In this document: one piece after another, positions 18,188 through 28,748 of the stretch | Position numbering within the stretch: the stretch's first letter is position 1 | Layout: the number at the start of each line of letters is the position of its first letter | Assembly (NCBI GenBank): GCA_021793295.1 | Contig: JAJYTA010000026.1 | Location: 1-36,277 of the forward strand | Origin: Actinomycetes bacterium | GTDB taxonomy: Bacteria; Actinomycetota; Actinomycetes; Jiangellales; Jiangellaceae | DNA: 36,277 nucleotides | Direction: 5' to 3' | Notes under the pieces: model-generated | What the model was told of the DNA's origin: nothing | The model's input: the letters and a program-made list of their open reading frames with translations, nothing else | The model's database searches: none | Made by a program: the position numbers and the translations under genes

Positions 18188-19561
18188 ATGAGTAGCGAAT
18201 CGATCTTGATCACCGGTGCCCGGGTGCTCGGCCAGGAGCCGTCGGATCTGCTCCTGCGCGACGGCGTGATCGCCGAGACGGGGTCGGGGCTGGAGGCGGC
18301 CGGGGCGCGGGTCCTCGACGCGGACGGCTTGATCGCCTTGCCCGGGCTGGTCGACCTGCACACCCACCTGCGCGAGCCGGGGCGCGAGGACGCCGAGACC
18401 GTCGAGTCGGGGACCCTGGCCGCCGCCCGCGGCGGTTTCACCGCGGTGCACGCGATGGCCAACACCGAGCCGGTCGCCGATACCGCGGGGGTCGTCGAAC
18501 AGGTCTGGCGGCTCGGCAGCGAGGCGGGGCACGCCGACGTCCGCCCGGTCGGGGCCGTCACTGTCGGGCGCGAAGGCCGCCGGCTGGCTGAGCTGGGCGC
18601 GATGGCCGACTCGGCGGCGGGGGTCCGAGTGTTTTCCGACGACGGCACCTGCGTGTCCGACGCGGTGCTGATGCGCCGGGCACTGGAGTACGTCAAGGCT
18701 TTCGACGGCGTGATCGCCCAGCACGCCCAGGAGCCACGGTTGACCGAAGGCGCCCAGATGAACGAGGGCGAGCTGTCGGGACGGCTGGGCCTGCGCGGGT
18801 GGCCGTCGGTGGCCGAGGAGGCGATCATCGCCCGTGACGTGCTGCTCGCCGCGCACGTCGGGTCGCGGGTGCACATCTGTCACCTGTCCACGCGCGGGTC
18901 GGTCGAGATCGTCCGGCTGGCCAAGCAGCGAGGGTTGCCGGTGACCGCCGAGGTGACGCCGCATCATCTGCTGCTCACCGAGGACCTGGTGGCCACCTAC
19001 GATCCGCGGTACAAGGTCAATCCGCCGCTGCGCACGGCCGACGACGTCGCCGCCGTACGCGAGGGGCTCGCCGATGGCACCATCGACATCGTGGCCACCG
19101 ACCACGCGCCGCACCCGGTCGAGGACAAGGACTGCGAGTGGGACGCCGCCGCGTTCGGCATGCTCGGGCTGGAAACGGCGCTGTCGGTCGTGCAGCACAC
19201 GATGGTCGACACCGGGATGTTGGACTGGGCCGGGGTGGCCGATCGAATGTCTTACGCACCGGCGCGGATCGGGCGCTGTGACACGGCCGCGGTCGGCGGG
19301 CAGGTGCACGGTCGGCCGTTGGCGGCCGGCGAGCCGGCCAACATCGTGCTGGTCGACCCTGCGGCCTCCGGCATCGTCGATCCGCGGGCGTCGTCGTCGT
19401 TGTCTCGCAACACGCCGTACGCGGGGATGAAGCTGCCCGGCGAGGTCGTCGCGACGTTCCTGCGTGGGCGCGTGACCCACAGCTTCGGTGATCGTTGGCG
19501 AGATTCGGCGGCCATGACGACCAATTCACGCCAACGATCACCGAAGGGGGGTACCCCATGA
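18188..19561 (+). CDS. pyrC: Dihydroorotase, C-terminus encoded by a palindromic element
   Basis: Cyclises carbamoyl aspartate to dihydroorotate. The ATG at 18188 has AGGGG 6 nt upstream and gives [16 protein letters not shown], a normal family start; a GTG at 18149 that overlaps the pyrB stop would add 13 residues. Length is 457, against about 430 in relatives. Zinc ligands lie in [10 protein letters not shown] (H58, H60), and in the HICHLSTRG and TDHAPH (D305) blocks. The family-like sequence ends near residue 431 (TFLRGRVTH); the last ~26 residues are translated from the inverted-repeat element at 19483-19546. The stop overlaps the carA ATG. Confidence 0.95.
   Translation: MSSESILITGARVLGQEPSDLLLRDGVIAETGSGLEAAGARVLDADGLIALPGLVDLHTHLREPGREDAETVESGTLAAARGGFTAVHAMANTEPVADTAGVVEQVWRLGSEAGHADVRPVGAVTVGREGRRLAELGAMADSAAGVRVFSDDGTCVSDAVLMRRALEYVKAFDGVIAQHAQEPRLTEGAQMNEGELSGRLGLRGWPSVAEEAIIARDVLLAAHVGSRVHICHLSTRGSVEIVRLAKQRGLPVTAEVTPHHLLLTEDLVATYDPRYKVNPPLRTADDVAAVREGLADGTIDIVATDHAPHPVEDKDCEWDAAAFGMLGLETALSVVQHTMVDTGMLDWAGVADRMSYAPARIGRCDTAAVGGQVHGRPLAAGEPANIVLVDPAASGIVDPRASSSLSRNTPYAGMKLPGEVVATFLRGRVTHSFGDRWRDSAAMTTNSRQRSPKGGTP
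19483..19546. repeat. 64-bp palindromic element at the pyrC-carA junction
   Basis: CTTCGGTGATCGTTGGCG (19483-19500) and its exact reverse complement (19529-19546) flank 28 bases. The centre is also partly self-complementary: 8 of 14 positions pair, and 3 of the other 6 are C-A in plus RNA but would be G-U in minus RNA. Both strands are open and spell FGDRWR near one end and SRQRSPK near the other. The element forms the end of the pyrC gene, and its right arm runs into the carA ribosome site (AAGGGGGG, 19544-19551). In structure it resembles Rickettsia palindromic elements, which also insert in frame; common origin is not implied. Confidence 0.85.
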
Positions 19562-20706
19562 CCGCCGGCAGCGCAGTCCTGGTGCTCGAGGACGGGCGGA
19601 CGTTTCGGGGCGAGGCGTACGGCGCCACCGGCGAGACGTTCGGCGAGGCCGTGTTCACCACCGGCATGACCGGCTACCAGGAGACTCTGACCGACCCCTC
19701 GTACCACCGGCAGGTGGTGGTGCAGACGGCGCCGCACATCGGCAACACCGGCATCAACGACGACGACCCGGAGTCCGGGCGGATCTGGGTGGCCGGCTAC
19801 GTCGTGCGCGAACCGGCCCGCATCCCGTCGTCGTGGCGCTCGAAACGGCCGCTGACCGACGAGCTCCGAGACCAGGGCGTGGTCGGCATCAGCGGTGTGG
19901 ACACCCGGGCGCTCACTCGGCACCTGCGTGAACGCGGCGCGATGCGCGTCGGCATCTCCAGCGTGAGCACCGACACCGACGCTCTGCTCGAGCGGGTGCT
20001 GGCCAGCCCGGCCATGCTCGGCGCCGATCTCGCCGGTGAAGTCAGCACGGCCGAGCCGTACGTCGTCCCGGCCCAGGGCGAGCGCCGGTTCACCGTCGCC
20101 GCGCTCGATCTCGGTATCAAGCGGATGACGGCGATGCGCCTGGCCGAGCGCGGCATCGAGGTGCACGTCGTGCCGGCGTCGTCGTCGCTGGACGACGTGG
20201 TGGCACTGCAGCCCGACGGGTTGTTCCTGTCGAACGGTCCCGGCGACCCCGCCACCGCCGACGGGCCGGTCGCCGTGGTGCGCGGCGCACTGGAGCGCAG
20301 GCTGCCGGTCTTCGGCATCTGCTTCGGCAACCAGATCTTCGGCCGGGCGCTGGGTTTCGGGACGTACAAGCTCGGTTACGGCCATCGGGGCAGCAACCTG
20401 CCGGTGCAGGACCGCAGTACCGGCAAGGTCGAGATCACCACGCACAACCACGGGTTCGCCGTCGACGCCCCGCTCGATCACCCCGTGCAGACGCCCTACG
20501 GCCAGGCGCAGGTGAGCCATGTCTGCCTCAACGACGACGTCGTCGAAGGACTCGCCCTGACCGGGCCGGATGGAAAGCTCAGCGCGTTCTCGGTGCAGTA
20601 TCACCCCGAGGCGGCCGCGGGTCCGCACGACGCCGCGTACCTGTTCGACCGGTTCGCCGACGTCCTGTCGACGGCAAACGGAAACGGAGCACGCGCGCAT
20701 GCCTAG
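19558..20706 (+). CDS. carA: Carbamoyl-phosphate synthase small (glutaminase) subunit
   Basis: Releases ammonia from glutamine and channels it to CarB. The 382-residue protein starts at the ATG that overlaps the pyrC stop; the Shine-Dalgarno AAGGGGGG is 6-7 nt upstream and touches the arm of the palindromic element. The N-terminal domain begins [20 protein letters not shown]. The class I glutaminase has nucleophile C255 in FGICFGNQI, and H and E of the triad in [20 protein letters not shown] is the usual actinobacterial form. The gene overlaps carB by 8 nt. Confidence 0.97.
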   Translation: MTAGSAVLVLEDGRTFRGEAYGATGETFGEAVFTTGMTGYQETLTDPSYHRQVVVQTAPHIGNTGINDDDPESGRIWVAGYVVREPARIPSSWRSKRPLTDELRDQGVVGISGVDTRALTRHLRERGAMRVGISSVSTDTDALLERVLASPAMLGADLAGEVSTAEPYVVPAQGERRFTVAALDLGIKRMTAMRLAERGIEVHVVPASSSLDDVVALQPDGLFLSNGPGDPATADGPVAVVRGALERRLPVFGICFGNQIFGRALGFGTYKLGYGHRGSNLPVQDRSTGKVEITTHNHGFAVDAPLDHPVQTPYGQAQVSHVCLNDDVVEGLALTGPDGKLSAFSVQYHPEAAAGPHDAAYLFDRFADVLSTANGNGARAHA

Positions 20707-23700
20707 GCGTACCGACATCAACAGCGTCCTGGTCATCGGCTCCGGCCCGATCGTCATCGGGCAGGCGTGCGAGTTCGATTACTCCGGCACGCAGGCCTGC
20801 CGAGTGCTGCGCGCCGAGGGCCTGCGCGTGATCCTGGTCAACAGCAATCCGGCCACGATCATGACCGACCCGGACATCGCCGACGCCACCTACGTCGAGC
20901 CGATCACCCCCGAGTTCGTCGAGCAGGTCATCGCCGCCGAGCGCCCGGACGCCCTGCTGGCCACTCTCGGTGGGCAGACGGCGCTGAATGCGGCCATGGC
21001 GCTGCACGAGCGCGGTGTGCTGGAACGATACGGCGTCGAGCTGATCGGTGCCTCCATCGAGGCGATCGAGCGTGGTGAGAACCGAGAGTCGTTCAAGAAG
21101 ATCGTCGACGAGATCGGCGGCTCGACGGCCACCTCGGTGATCTGCCACTCGATGGACGAGTGCCTGGCCGCCGTCGAACAGCTGGGCTATCCGGTGGTCG
21201 TCCGGCCGTCGTTCACCATGGGCGGCGCCGGCTCCGGGATGGCCTTCGACGAGGACGATCTGTACCGCATCGCGGGCAGCGGGCTCGACGCGTCGCCGAC
21301 CACCGAGGTGCTGCTCGAAGAGTCGATCCTCGGCTGGAAAGAGTACGAGCTCGAGGTGATGCGCGACAGCGCCGACAACGTCGTCATCGTCTGCTCGATC
21401 GAGAACATCGACCCGATGGGCGTGCACACCGGCGACTCCATCACCGTCGCGCCGGCGATGACCTTGACCGATCGCGAATACCAGGCCATGCGCGATCAGG
21501 CGATCGCCGTGATCCGCGCGGTCGGCGTGGACACCGGCGGGTGCAACATCCAGTTCGCCGTCGAGCCTTCGACCGGGCGGATGATCATCATCGAGATGAA
21601 CCCGCGCGTCTCCCGCTCGTCGGCGCTGGCGTCCAAGGCCACCGGCTTCCCGATCGCGAAGATCGCGGCCAAGGTCGCGCTCGGGTACACCCTGGACGAG
21701 ATTCCGAACGACATCACCGGCCAGACGCCGGCGTCGTTCGAACCGACCCTCGACTACGTCGTGGTCAAGGCGCCGAGGTTCGCCTTCGAGAAGTTCCCAG
21801 CCGCCGACACGACGCTGACCACGCACATGAAGAGCGTGGGCGAGGCCATGGCCATCGGGCGCAACTTCACTGAGGCGTTGCAGAAGGCGCTGCGCTCGCT
21901 GGAGAACGCGAGCGCTCCGCTCGACTTCGTTTCGCCGCCCGGCGATGCCGCCGAGCTCGCCGGGAAGGTCGGGCGTGCCTACGACGGCCGGCTGCGTGAC
22001 GTCGTCGATGCGCTGCGCGCCGGGGTGTCGGTGCAGGAGCTGTACCGGGTGACCGGAATCGACCCGTGGTTCCTCGACCAGCTGGTGCTGCTGACCGAGC
22101 TCGCCGCGAAGGTGCGCGACTCGGCCGAGCTGTCCGCGCAGCTGCTGCAGACGGCCAAACGGCACGGATTCTCCGACGCGCAGATCGCCGCGCTGCGGGC
22201 CACCTCCGCAGACGTCATCAGGGGCGTACGGCACGCGCTGGGTGTGCGCCCGGTGTACAAGACCGTCGACACCTGCGCCGCGGAGTTCGCCGCGCGCACG
22301 CCGTATCACTACTCGTCCTACGACGAAGAGACCGAGGTGCTTCCGCGCGACAAGCCGGCGGTGATCATCCTCGGCAGTGGGCCGAACCGGATCGGGCAGG
22401 GCATCGAGTTCGACTACTCCTGTGTCCATGCCGCCATGGCGCTGCACGATGCCGGCTACGAGACCGTGATGGTCAACTGCAACCCCGAGACGGTCTCCAC
22501 CGACTACGACACCTCCGACCGGCTCTACTTCGAGCCGCTCACCCTCGAGGACGTTCTGGAGATCGTGCACGCCGAGCAGCAGGCCGGCCCGGTCGCCGGG
22601 GTGATCGTGCAGCTCGGCGGGCAGACCCCACTCGGGCTGGCCAAGGCGCTGGAGGAGGCCGGGGTGCCCATCGTGGGGACGACGCCCGCGGCGATCGACC
22701 TCGCCGAGGAGCGCGGCGCCTTCGGCCGGGTGTTGCAGGCCGCCGGGCTGCCGGCGCCGAAGCACGGCACGGCCAGCTCGTTCGCCGAGGCCAAGGTCAT
22801 CGCGGCCGACATCGGATACCCGGTGTTGGTGCGTCCGTCGTACGTGCTGGGCGGGCGCGGCATGGAGATCGTGTACGACGAGGCGACCCTCGCCGACTAC
22901 ATCGGGCGGGCCACCGATGCCAGTCCGGAGCATCCGGTCCTGGTCGACCGGTTCCTCGACGATGCGGTGGAGCTCGACGTCGACGCGCTGTTCGACGGCG
23001 AGGAGCTGTACCTCGGTGGCGTCATGGAGCACATCGAGGAGGCGGGGATCCACTCCGGTGACTCCGCGTGCGCGCTGCCGCCGATCACCTTCGGGCGCGA
23101 CGAGCTCGAACAGATCCGCGCCTCCACCGAGGCGATCGCCCGCGGCGTTGGCGTGCGGGGCTTGCTCAACGTCCAGTACGCCGTGGCCGGGGACGTCCTC
23201 TACGTCCTGGAGGCCAATCCGCGAGCCTCGCGGACGGTGCCGTTCGTCTCCAAGGCGACCGGGGTGGCGCTGGCCAAAGCCGCGGCTCGGGTCATGCTCG
23301 GGGCCACGGTGGCCGACTTGCGAGTCGAAGGCTTGTTGCCGCCCACCGGCGACAGCGTCGACCTGCCGCCCGACGCCCCGGTGGCGGTGAAAGAGGCGGT
23401 CATGCCGTTCAACCGGTTCCGGATGCCCAACGGGCGCACGGTCGACACCCTGCTCGGCCCGGAGATGCGTTCCACCGGCGAGGTCATGGGCATCGACGAG
23501 CTGTTCGGCACTGCTTTCGCCAAGTCGCAAGCTGCCGCCTTCGGCGCGCTGCCGTCGTCGGGAACGGTGTTCGTCTCGCTGGCCAACCGCGACAAACGAC
23601 ACATGATCTTCCCGGTCAAGCGCCTGGCCGACCTGGGCTTCCGGATCATCGCCACGGCCGGCACGGCCGACGTGCTGCGTCGTAACGGCGTGGACTCCGA

Positions 23701-24004
23701 GGTGGTGCGCAAACGCTGGGTCGGCCACGAACCGGACGGCACGCCTACGATCATCGGGCGGATCCTGGCCGGCGACGTCGACCTGATCATCAACACCCCC
23801 AGCGGGACGACCACCGGGGGCAGCCCTCGCGCCGACGGCTACGAGATCCGAACCGCCGCCATTCAGGCGAACATCCCGTGCATCACCACCACGCAGGGGC
23901 TGGCTGCCGCAGTGCAGGGGATCGAGGCGATCCGGGCCAATTCGATCGGTGTCCGGTCGCTGCAAGCGTGGAGCGCGATCGTGCGGCGCGGGATGAGCGC
24001 GTGA
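20699..24004 (+). CDS. carB: Carbamoyl-phosphate synthase large subunit
   Basis: Makes carbamoyl phosphate from bicarbonate, ammonia and two ATP. The chosen ATG overlaps carA by 8 nt and gives [21 protein letters not shown], the family start; length is 1101, slightly over E. coli. Two homologous ATP-grasp halves are evident: [17 protein letters not shown] in the first and [16 protein letters not shown] in the second, with [17 protein letters not shown] and [17 protein letters not shown]. The last ~140 residues are the MGS-like allosteric domain ([22 protein letters not shown]). The stop overlaps the pyrD start. Carbamoyl phosphate also feeds arginine synthesis. Confidence 0.98.
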   Translation: MPRRTDINSVLVIGSGPIVIGQACEFDYSGTQACRVLRAEGLRVILVNSNPATIMTDPDIADATYVEPITPEFVEQVIAAERPDALLATLGGQTALNAAMALHERGVLERYGVELIGASIEAIERGENRESFKKIVDEIGGSTATSVICHSMDECLAAVEQLGYPVVVRPSFTMGGAGSGMAFDEDDLYRIAGSGLDASPTTEVLLEESILGWKEYELEVMRDSADNVVIVCSIENIDPMGVHTGDSITVAPAMTLTDREYQAMRDQAIAVIRAVGVDTGGCNIQFAVEPSTGRMIIIEMNPRVSRSSALASKATGFPIAKIAAKVALGYTLDEIPNDITGQTPASFEPTLDYVVVKAPRFAFEKFPAADTTLTTHMKSVGEAMAIGRNFTEALQKALRSLENASAPLDFVSPPGDAAELAGKVGRAYDGRLRDVVDALRAGVSVQELYRVTGIDPWFLDQLVLLTELAAKVRDSAELSAQLLQTAKRHGFSDAQIAALRATSADVIRGVRHALGVRPVYKTVDTCAAEFAARTPYHYSSYDEETEVLPRDKPAVIILGSGPNRIGQGIEFDYSCVHAAMALHDAGYETVMVNCNPETVSTDYDTSDRLYFEPLTLEDVLEIVHAEQQAGPVAGVIVQLGGQTPLGLAKALEEAGVPIVGTTPAAIDLAEERGAFGRVLQAAGLPAPKHGTASSFAEAKVIAADIGYPVLVRPSYVLGGRGMEIVYDEATLADYIGRATDASPEHPVLVDRFLDDAVELDVDALFDGEELYLGGVMEHIEEAGIHSGDSACALPPITFGRDELEQIRASTEAIARGVGVRGLLNVQYAVAGDVLYVLEANPRASRTVPFVSKATGVALAKAAARVMLGATVADLRVEGLLPPTGDSVDLPPDAPVAVKEAVMPFNRFRMPNGRTVDTLLGPEMRSTGEVMGIDELFGTAFAKSQAAAFGALPSSGTVFVSLANRDKRHMIFPVKRLADLGFRIIATAGTADVLRRNGVDSEVVRKRWVGHEPDGTPTIIGRILAGDVDLIINTPSGTTTGGSPRADGYEIRTAAIQANIPCITTTQGLAAAVQGIEAIRANSIGVRSLQAWSAIVRRGMSA

Positions 24005-25071
24005 ACACGTACGCACGCCTCTTCGACAGCCTCTTGAGCAGGATGGACGCTGAAACGGCTCATCGCGCGGCGATCACCGGCATGCGCGCGGCGGCCCGGG
24101 TGCCCGCTGCCGCCGCGCAGGCCTGGCGTCGGCTCGTGCCGGAGGCCGACCGGCTCGGCGTCGAGGCGCTCGGGTTGCGGTTTCCCGGCCGGTTGGGGGC
24201 GGCGGCAGGCTTCGACAAGAACGCGGTGTGCATCGATGCGCTCGGTGCGCTGGGCTTCTCGTTCGTCGAGGTCGGCACCGTGACGGCGATGCCGCAGCCG
24301 GGGAACCCGCGGCCCCGGCTGCACCGGCTGGTCGCCGATCAGGCCATCGTCAACCGGATGGGCTTCAACAACGACGGTGCGGCCGCGGTGGCTGCCCGGC
24401 TGGCGCGCCGGCGCCGGCGACGGTCGGCGCTGCCGATCGTGGTCGGGGTGAACATCGGCAAGTCGAAGGCGGTGCCGGAGCACCACGCGATCGCCGACTA
24501 CGAGGCGTCGACCCGGCTGCTCGCACCGTACGCCGACTATCTCGTCGTCAACGTGAGCTCACCGAACACCCCCGGCCTGCGCGACCTGCAGGCCGTCGAA
24601 CGGCTACGGCCGCTGCTGGCCGCGGTACGCCGCCAAGCCGACCAGGTCACCGCGCACCACGTGCCGCTGCTGGTCAAGATCGCCCCGGACCTCAGCGACG
24701 ACGATGTGCGCGACATCGCCGCGCTGGCCCTCGAGCTGCGCCTGGACGGCATCGTGGCGACCAACACCACCACCACGCGGACCGGATTGGTCTCTTCGCC
24801 AGCTGAGGTCGCCGCGGCGGGTGAAGGCGGGTTGTCCGGGCCGCCGCTGCGCCGGCGCTCGCTCGAGGTGCTGCAGATCCTGCGGGCGGCCGCGGGCGAG
24901 CGCCTGGTGCTCGTGGCTGCCGGAGGCATCACGACGGCCGACGACGCCCGCGAGCGGATCCACGCCGGTGCGACCCTGCTGCAGGCCTACACCGGGTTCG
25001 TCTACGGCGGCCCGACCTGGCCCGCCCGGATCCAGCGTGAGCTGGCCGTACTCCACGAGGACGACACATGA
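24001..25071 (+). CDS. pyrD: Dihydroorotate dehydrogenase, class 2 (quinone)
   Basis: Oxidises dihydroorotate to orotate with FMN and passes electrons to membrane quinone. The GTG overlaps the carB stop; length is 356. The amphipathic N-terminal extension (about residues 1-45, [22 protein letters not shown]) is the class 2 membrane-association and quinone-tunnel helix pair. The [10 protein letters not shown] loop (about 66-75) binds FMN; the catalytic serine lies within [12 protein letters not shown] (184-195). C-terminal [15 protein letters not shown] and [10 protein letters not shown] bind the FMN phosphate. Its position between carB and pyrF is shared by several actinomycete groups but not mycobacteria. 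Confidence 0.96.
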   Translation: MNTYARLFDSLLSRMDAETAHRAAITGMRAAARVPAAAAQAWRRLVPEADRLGVEALGLRFPGRLGAAAGFDKNAVCIDALGALGFSFVEVGTVTAMPQPGNPRPRLHRLVADQAIVNRMGFNNDGAAAVAARLARRRRRRSALPIVVGVNIGKSKAVPEHHAIADYEASTRLLAPYADYLVVNVSSPNTPGLRDLQAVERLRPLLAAVRRQADQVTAHHVPLLVKIAPDLSDDDVRDIAALALELRLDGIVATNTTTTRTGLVSSPAEVAAAGEGGLSGPPLRRRSLEVLQILRAAAGERLVLVAAGGITTADDARERIHAGATLLQAYTGFVYGGPTWPARIQRELAVLHEDDT

Positions 25072-25925
25072 CCATGACGTTCGGTGAACGGCTGCGTACG
25101 GCGATGCGAACTCGGGGCCCGTTGTGCGTGGGCATCGACCCGCACCCGGCTCTGCTGCACGCTTGGGGCTTCGACGACGACCCCGCCGGCCTCGAACGCT
25201 TCGGGCGGGCCGTCGTGCAGGCGCTGGGCGGTGACGTGGCCGTGCTCAAACCGCAGTCGGCCTTCTTCGAGCGGCACGGCTCCAAGGGCATCGCGGTGCT
25301 CGAGCGCGTGGTGGCCGGGGCTCGCGAGGCCGGTTCTCTGGTGCTCATGGATGCCAAGCGAGGCGACATCGGCTCGACGGCCCAGGCCTACGCCGAGGCC
25401 TACCTCGACCCGTCGTCGCCGTTGTGCTCCGACGCCGTCACCGCGTCGCCGTACCTGGGCTTCGGTTCGCTGCGGCCCCTGATCGACATGGCGCTCACCC
25501 ACGGCAACGGCGTGTTCGTGCTGGCACTGACGTCCAATCCGGAGGGCGCTGAAGTGCAATCGGCGATGGGTGCCACCCGGCGCACGGTGGCCGGAACCGT
25601 CCTCGACCACGTTCGCGAGACCAACCGCCAGGGCGAAGGGTGGGGGAGCGTGGGCTGTGTCGTGGGCGCGACTCTCGGTGTGACCACCGAGAACCTCGAC
25701 GTCGGCGGACCGCTGCTGGCCCCCGGCCTGGGCGCGCAAGGCGCCACCCCGCACGACCTACCGCGCGTGTTCGGCGCCGCGCTGACCTCGGTACTTCCGG
25801 CCTTCTCACGCAGCGTGCTGACCGCCGGACCGGACCCCGATGACCTTCGTGCGGCCGCCGCTTCGGCCCGTGATGCGGTGAAACAGGTGCTCGTTGGGGG
25901 TTCACCAAGCCGTGAACAGGGCTAA
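25068..25925 (+). CDS. pyrF: Orotidine 5'-phosphate decarboxylase (long, type 2 subfamily)
   Basis: Decarboxylates OMP to UMP, the final step of the operon. The ATG overlaps the pyrD stop (ATGA). At 285 residues it belongs to the longer actinobacterial and myxobacterial subfamily rather than the ~235-residue type. The active-site [11 protein letters not shown] has K97 and D100; an early substrate aspartate is D24 in VGIDPHPAL, and phosphate binding is near APGLGAQGA. The TAA stop is shared with TAATCT, a possible -10 box for what follows. Confidence 0.95.
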   Translation: MTMTFGERLRTAMRTRGPLCVGIDPHPALLHAWGFDDDPAGLERFGRAVVQALGGDVAVLKPQSAFFERHGSKGIAVLERVVAGAREAGSLVLMDAKRGDIGSTAQAYAEAYLDPSSPLCSDAVTASPYLGFGSLRPLIDMALTHGNGVFVLALTSNPEGAEVQSAMGATRRTVAGTVLDHVRETNRQGEGWGSVGCVVGATLGVTTENLDVGGPLLAPGLGAQGATPHDLPRVFGAALTSVLPAFSRSVLTAGPDPDDLRAAAASARDAVKQVLVGGSPSREQG

Positions 25926-25928
25926 TCT
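25923..25928 (+). promoter_or_regulatory. Candidate leaderless -10 box downstream of pyrF
   Basis: TAATCT overlaps the pyrF stop and is followed after six bases (gacgac) by ATG at 25935. Hexamer and spacing match leaderless actinobacterial promoters. The promoter may serve the mihF-gmk-rpoZ-coaBC operon and/or a short ORF. No clear -35 box. Confidence 0.4.
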
Positions 25929-25934
25929 GACGAC

Positions 25935-26099
25935 ATGCGACACGACACGCGGGAGACCTTGTACCGAGGAGTGCTCGGGGCAGGTACCGTGGATCGCGTT
26001 GCTGACCTGGCGGTTCAGTCGCTAGGTTCCTCAATGGTCGCTGTGGAATTCACACAGAGACGTTGTCCGACAAAATCCCTACAGACACAACAGAGGTGA
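25935..26099 (+). CDS. Possible small leaderless ORF (54 codons) upstream of mihF
   Basis: An open frame from ATG 25935 to TGA 26097-26099, beginning MRHDTRETLYRGVLGAGTVD. The frame starts exactly 6 nt after a TAATCT box and stops 7 nt before the mihF start; its TGA lies within the mihF Shine-Dalgarno (GAGGTGA), which would couple translation. I do not recognise the product. Codon use becomes AT-rich in the last third (ACA, AAA, CTA), unlike a conserved gene, so it may be a regulatory leader or chance. Without it, this stretch is a 180-bp leader of mihF that also holds TTGTC-C-GACAA (26063-26073). Confidence 0.3.
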   Translation: MRHDTRETLYRGVLGAGTVDRVADLAVQSLGSSMVAVEFTQRRCPTKSLQTQQR

Positions 26100-26106
26100 C
26101 CCGCTC

Positions 26107-26421
26107 GTGGCGCTCCCCAACTTGACTCCCGAACAGCGTGCGGCTGCGCTTGAGAAGGCCGCTGAAGCTCGCCGGGAGCGTGCGGAGGTCAAGAACCGCC
26201 TGAAGAACGCCGGCGCACGGCTCGGCGACGTGCTCAAAGAAGGCGAGACCAATGAGGTCATCGGCAAGATGAAGGTCTCCGCCCTGCTCGAGTCGATGCC
26301 AGGTGTGGGCAAAGTCCGCGCCAAGCAGATCATGGAAGAGATCGGCATCGCCGAGACCCGCCGAGTGCGTGGCCTGGGTGCGAACCAGTCCGCGGCTCTC
26401 ATCGAGCGTTTCGGCGGTTGA
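26107..26421 (+). CDS. mihF: Integration host factor, actinobacterial type (mIHF)
   Basis: A nucleoid protein that bends DNA, unrelated in fold to enteric IHF. The 104-residue product begins [27 protein letters not shown], a long basic helix, and carries the helix-two-turn-helix [22 protein letters not shown] ending in [10 protein letters not shown], all hallmarks of the family. The GTG has GAGGTGA 7 nt upstream. The stop overlaps the gmk TTG. Its place before gmk is conserved in actinobacteria. Confidence 0.96.
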   Translation: MALPNLTPEQRAAALEKAAEARRERAEVKNRLKNAGARLGDVLKEGETNEVIGKMKVSALLESMPGVGKVRAKQIMEEIGIAETRRVRGLGANQSAALIERFGG

Positions 26422-27044
26422 GCCTGCACACGTCGAATCCGCGGTCGGCCCCACGGGCGATCGTCCTATCGGGGCCGACCGCTGTCGGTAAGACCACCGT
26501 CGTCAAGAAGCTGCGGGCGGCACACCCGGAGTTGTGGATCTCGGTGTCCTGGACGACGCGACCGCCGCGTCCGCGCGAGGTCGACGGCGAGCACTACCAT
26601 TTCGTCGACGACGAGACGTTCGACCGCATGGTCGAGCGGGGCGAGTTCCTCGAGTGGGCCGTGGTGCACGGTCGCGCCAAGTACGGCACGCCGCGCGCAC
26701 CGGTCGAGGCCGCCCTGGCGCAGGGCCGTTCGGTGCTGCTCGAGATCGACCTGCAGGGTGCACGCCAGGTCCGCAAGTCCTTACCGAACGCGTTGTACGT
26801 GTTCCTGGCTCCGCCGAGCTGGGACGAGCTGGTCCGCCGGCTCGTGGGCCGTGGAACCGAGTCCGAAGCCGAGCGAGAACGCCGGCTGCGCACCGCTCGT
26901 GAGGAGCTGGCCGCGGAGTCCGAGTTCGACATCACCTTGGTCAACACCGACGTCGAACAGGTCTGCCGGAAATTGGTAGACTTGATGAATTCAGCGCACC
27001 TCACTCATACGAGTGGTTCCCCATCTACCCGCCCGGAGGCATGA
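26418..27044 (+). CDS. gmk: Guanylate kinase
   Basis: Phosphorylates GMP to GDP with ATP. The likely start is TTG 26418, overlapping the mihF stop (TTGA); no better start lies before the P-loop [10 protein letters not shown] (residues 18-27). Length is 208. GMP-binding features are [20 protein letters not shown] and the RxxYGTP block (RAKYGTP); DLQGARQV and the R-rich lid [17 protein letters not shown] follow. No Shine-Dalgarno is evident, so translation should be coupled to mihF. Codon 122 is TTA (26781-26783). Confidence 0.95.
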   Translation: MSLHTSNPRSAPRAIVLSGPTAVGKTTVVKKLRAAHPELWISVSWTTRPPRPREVDGEHYHFVDDETFDRMVERGEFLEWAVVHGRAKYGTPRAPVEAALAQGRSVLLEIDLQGARQVRKSLPNALYVFLAPPSWDELVRRLVGRGTESEAERERRLRTAREELAAESEFDITLVNTDVEQVCRKLVDLMNSAHLTHTSGSPSTRPEA

Positions 27045-27048
27045 GAGC

Positions 27049-27423
27049 GTGTCCGGAACCCAAGGCGTTGCCGAGGGCATCACTTACCCGCCGATCGACG
27101 ATCTGCTCGCCAAGACCGACTCCAAGTACAGCCTGGTGATCTACGCCGCCAAGCGCGCGCGCCAGATCAACGCGTACTACTCGCAGCTGGGCGAGGGGCT
27201 GCTCGAGTACGTCGGCCCGTTGGTCGAGACGCACGTCCAAGAGAAGCCGCTGTCGATCGCCCTGCGCGAGATCGACGCCGGTCTGCTCACTGCCGAGCAG
27301 GTCGACCCGGCTGAGCCCGCGCCTGAGGTGCGGCCCGGTACTCCGGCCACCGCGGTGGCCGTCGAAGCCATCGACGACGAGTCCGACGACACCGAATCCG
27401 ATTCCGATTCCGAGCAGGAGTGA
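27049..27423 (+). CDS. rpoZ: RNA polymerase omega subunit
   Basis: Small subunit that wraps the beta' C-terminus and aids RNA polymerase assembly. The GTG at 27049 follows GGAGG by 9 nt and gives 124 residues, starting [20 protein letters not shown]. Core marks are [22 protein letters not shown] and [10 protein letters not shown]. After about residue 90 comes a proline and acid-rich tail ending in a run of D, S and E, common in actinobacterial omega. It lies between gmk and coaBC and its stop overlaps coaBC. Confidence 0.95.
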   Translation: MSGTQGVAEGITYPPIDDLLAKTDSKYSLVIYAAKRARQINAYYSQLGEGLLEYVGPLVETHVQEKPLSIALREIDAGLLTAEQVDPAEPAPEVRPGTPATAVAVEAIDDESDDTESDSDSEQE

Positions 27424-28634
27424 GCGCACCGTCTGAGGTCGTGCTCGGCGTCGCGGGCGGTATCGCCGCCTACAAGGTCGCCGACGTGCTCAGACGGCTC
27501 ACTGAGGCCGGCCACCGCGTCACCGTCGTGCCTACCGAGGCCGCGTTGCGGTTCGTGGGTGCGCCGACGTGGGCTGCGCTGTCCGGGCGGCCGGTGGCCC
27601 ACGACGTGTTCGACGACGTGCACCAGGTGCCGCATGTCGCCCTCGGGCGCCAGGCCGACGCTGTGGTCGTCGCACCGGCCACGGCCGACCTGATGGCCAG
27701 GGCCGCCACGGGCCGCGCCGACGATCTGTTGACCTCGGTGCTGCTCACCGCCCGCGGGCCGGTGATCTTCGTCCCGGCGATGCACACCGAGATGTGGGAG
27801 CACCCGGCCACCGTCGCCAACGTCGCCACGTTGCGCCGGCGCGGCGCCATCGTCGTCGAGCCGGCGGTCGGGCGGCTCACCGGTGTCGACTCGGGCAAGG
27901 GCCGGCTGCCCGAACCCGACCAGATCGCCGGGCTCGTCGACGACGTGCTGACTCATGGTGCCCAGCCCGATCTGAGCGGGCGGCACGTGGTCGTCTCGGC
28001 CGGCGGCACTCGCGAGTTCCTCGACCCGGTGCGATTCCTGGGCAATCGGTCGTCGGGGCGGCAGGGCTACGCCCTGGCCCGGGCCGCAGCCGCCCGTGGA
28101 GCCCGGGTCACGGCGGTCGCGGCGAACGTCCAGCTGGACGATCCCGCCGGTGTCGACGTCGTCCGGGTCACCTCCGCGGCTGATCTGTACGAGGCGATGA
28201 TCACCGCCGCGCGCGAGGCCGATGCGGTGGTGATGGCTGCGGCGGTCGCCGACTTCCGTCCGGCGCAGTACGTCTCGGCCAAGATCAAGAAGACCGACGA
28301 CGGTTCGGCTCCGACCATCGAGCTCGAGCGCACCCGTGACGTGTTGGCCCACCTGTCCGCACACCGCGCGCGGCCCGGCCAGGTGGTGGTGGGGTTCGCA
28401 GCCGAGACCGGCGACGACACCGGCGACGTGTTGCATCATGCGCGGGCGAAGCTGGCGGCCAAGGGGTGCGATCTCCTCGTGGTCAACGAGGTCGGCGTCG
28501 ATCGCGGATTCGAGTCCGACCAGAACGAAGCGGTGATCCTGGGCGCCGACGGCACGTCGGTCCCGGTGGAACGGGGCCCGAAATCCGCCTTGGCCCACGT
28601 CGTGTGGGACCTCGTGCGCGACCGCCTGAGCTGA
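27420..28634 (+). CDS. coaBC: Bifunctional phosphopantothenoylcysteine decarboxylase / synthase
   Basis: Catalyses two coenzyme A steps: CoaB joins cysteine to 4'-phosphopantothenate using CTP, and CoaC (FMN) decarboxylates the product. The GTG overlaps the rpoZ stop; length is 404. The CoaC half (1-180) starts [13 protein letters not shown], has catalytic H72 (QVPHVAL) and reads PAMHTEMW where E. coli has PAMN; the H form is what I expect in actinobacteria. The CoaB half begins [19 protein letters not shown] and has the AAVADFRP and KIKK motifs. Confidence 0.96.
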   Translation: MSAPSEVVLGVAGGIAAYKVADVLRRLTEAGHRVTVVPTEAALRFVGAPTWAALSGRPVAHDVFDDVHQVPHVALGRQADAVVVAPATADLMARAATGRADDLLTSVLLTARGPVIFVPAMHTEMWEHPATVANVATLRRRGAIVVEPAVGRLTGVDSGKGRLPEPDQIAGLVDDVLTHGAQPDLSGRHVVVSAGGTREFLDPVRFLGNRSSGRQGYALARAAAARGARVTAVAANVQLDDPAGVDVVRVTSAADLYEAMITAAREADAVVMAAAVADFRPAQYVSAKIKKTDDGSAPTIELERTRDVLAHLSAHRARPGQVVVGFAAETGDDTGDVLHHARAKLAAKGCDLLVVNEVGVDRGFESDQNEAVILGADGTSVPVERGPKSALAHVVWDLVRDRLS

Positions 28635-28748
28635 CGACACCGGCCCCGGCGCGGGCGCGTGACCCGGGCATTCTTCTGCTCTGTCCTGCGCGTCGCTTAA
28701 AGTATCGTCTCGAGAGCCCGCTGCGGGTTCACATCTAGGGGGCCGGTC

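Noticed and set aside
20579-24016. A 1145-codon open frame antisense to carB
   Set aside because: It mirrors the third-position GC bias of carB, has low-complexity R/H/D/G-rich protein and no family features.
28635-28748. SAM riboswitch ahead of metK
   Set aside because: Only a short CCCG-CTG-CGGG hairpin is present; no SAM-I, SAM-II or SAM-IV type conserved core is recognisable in 114 bp.
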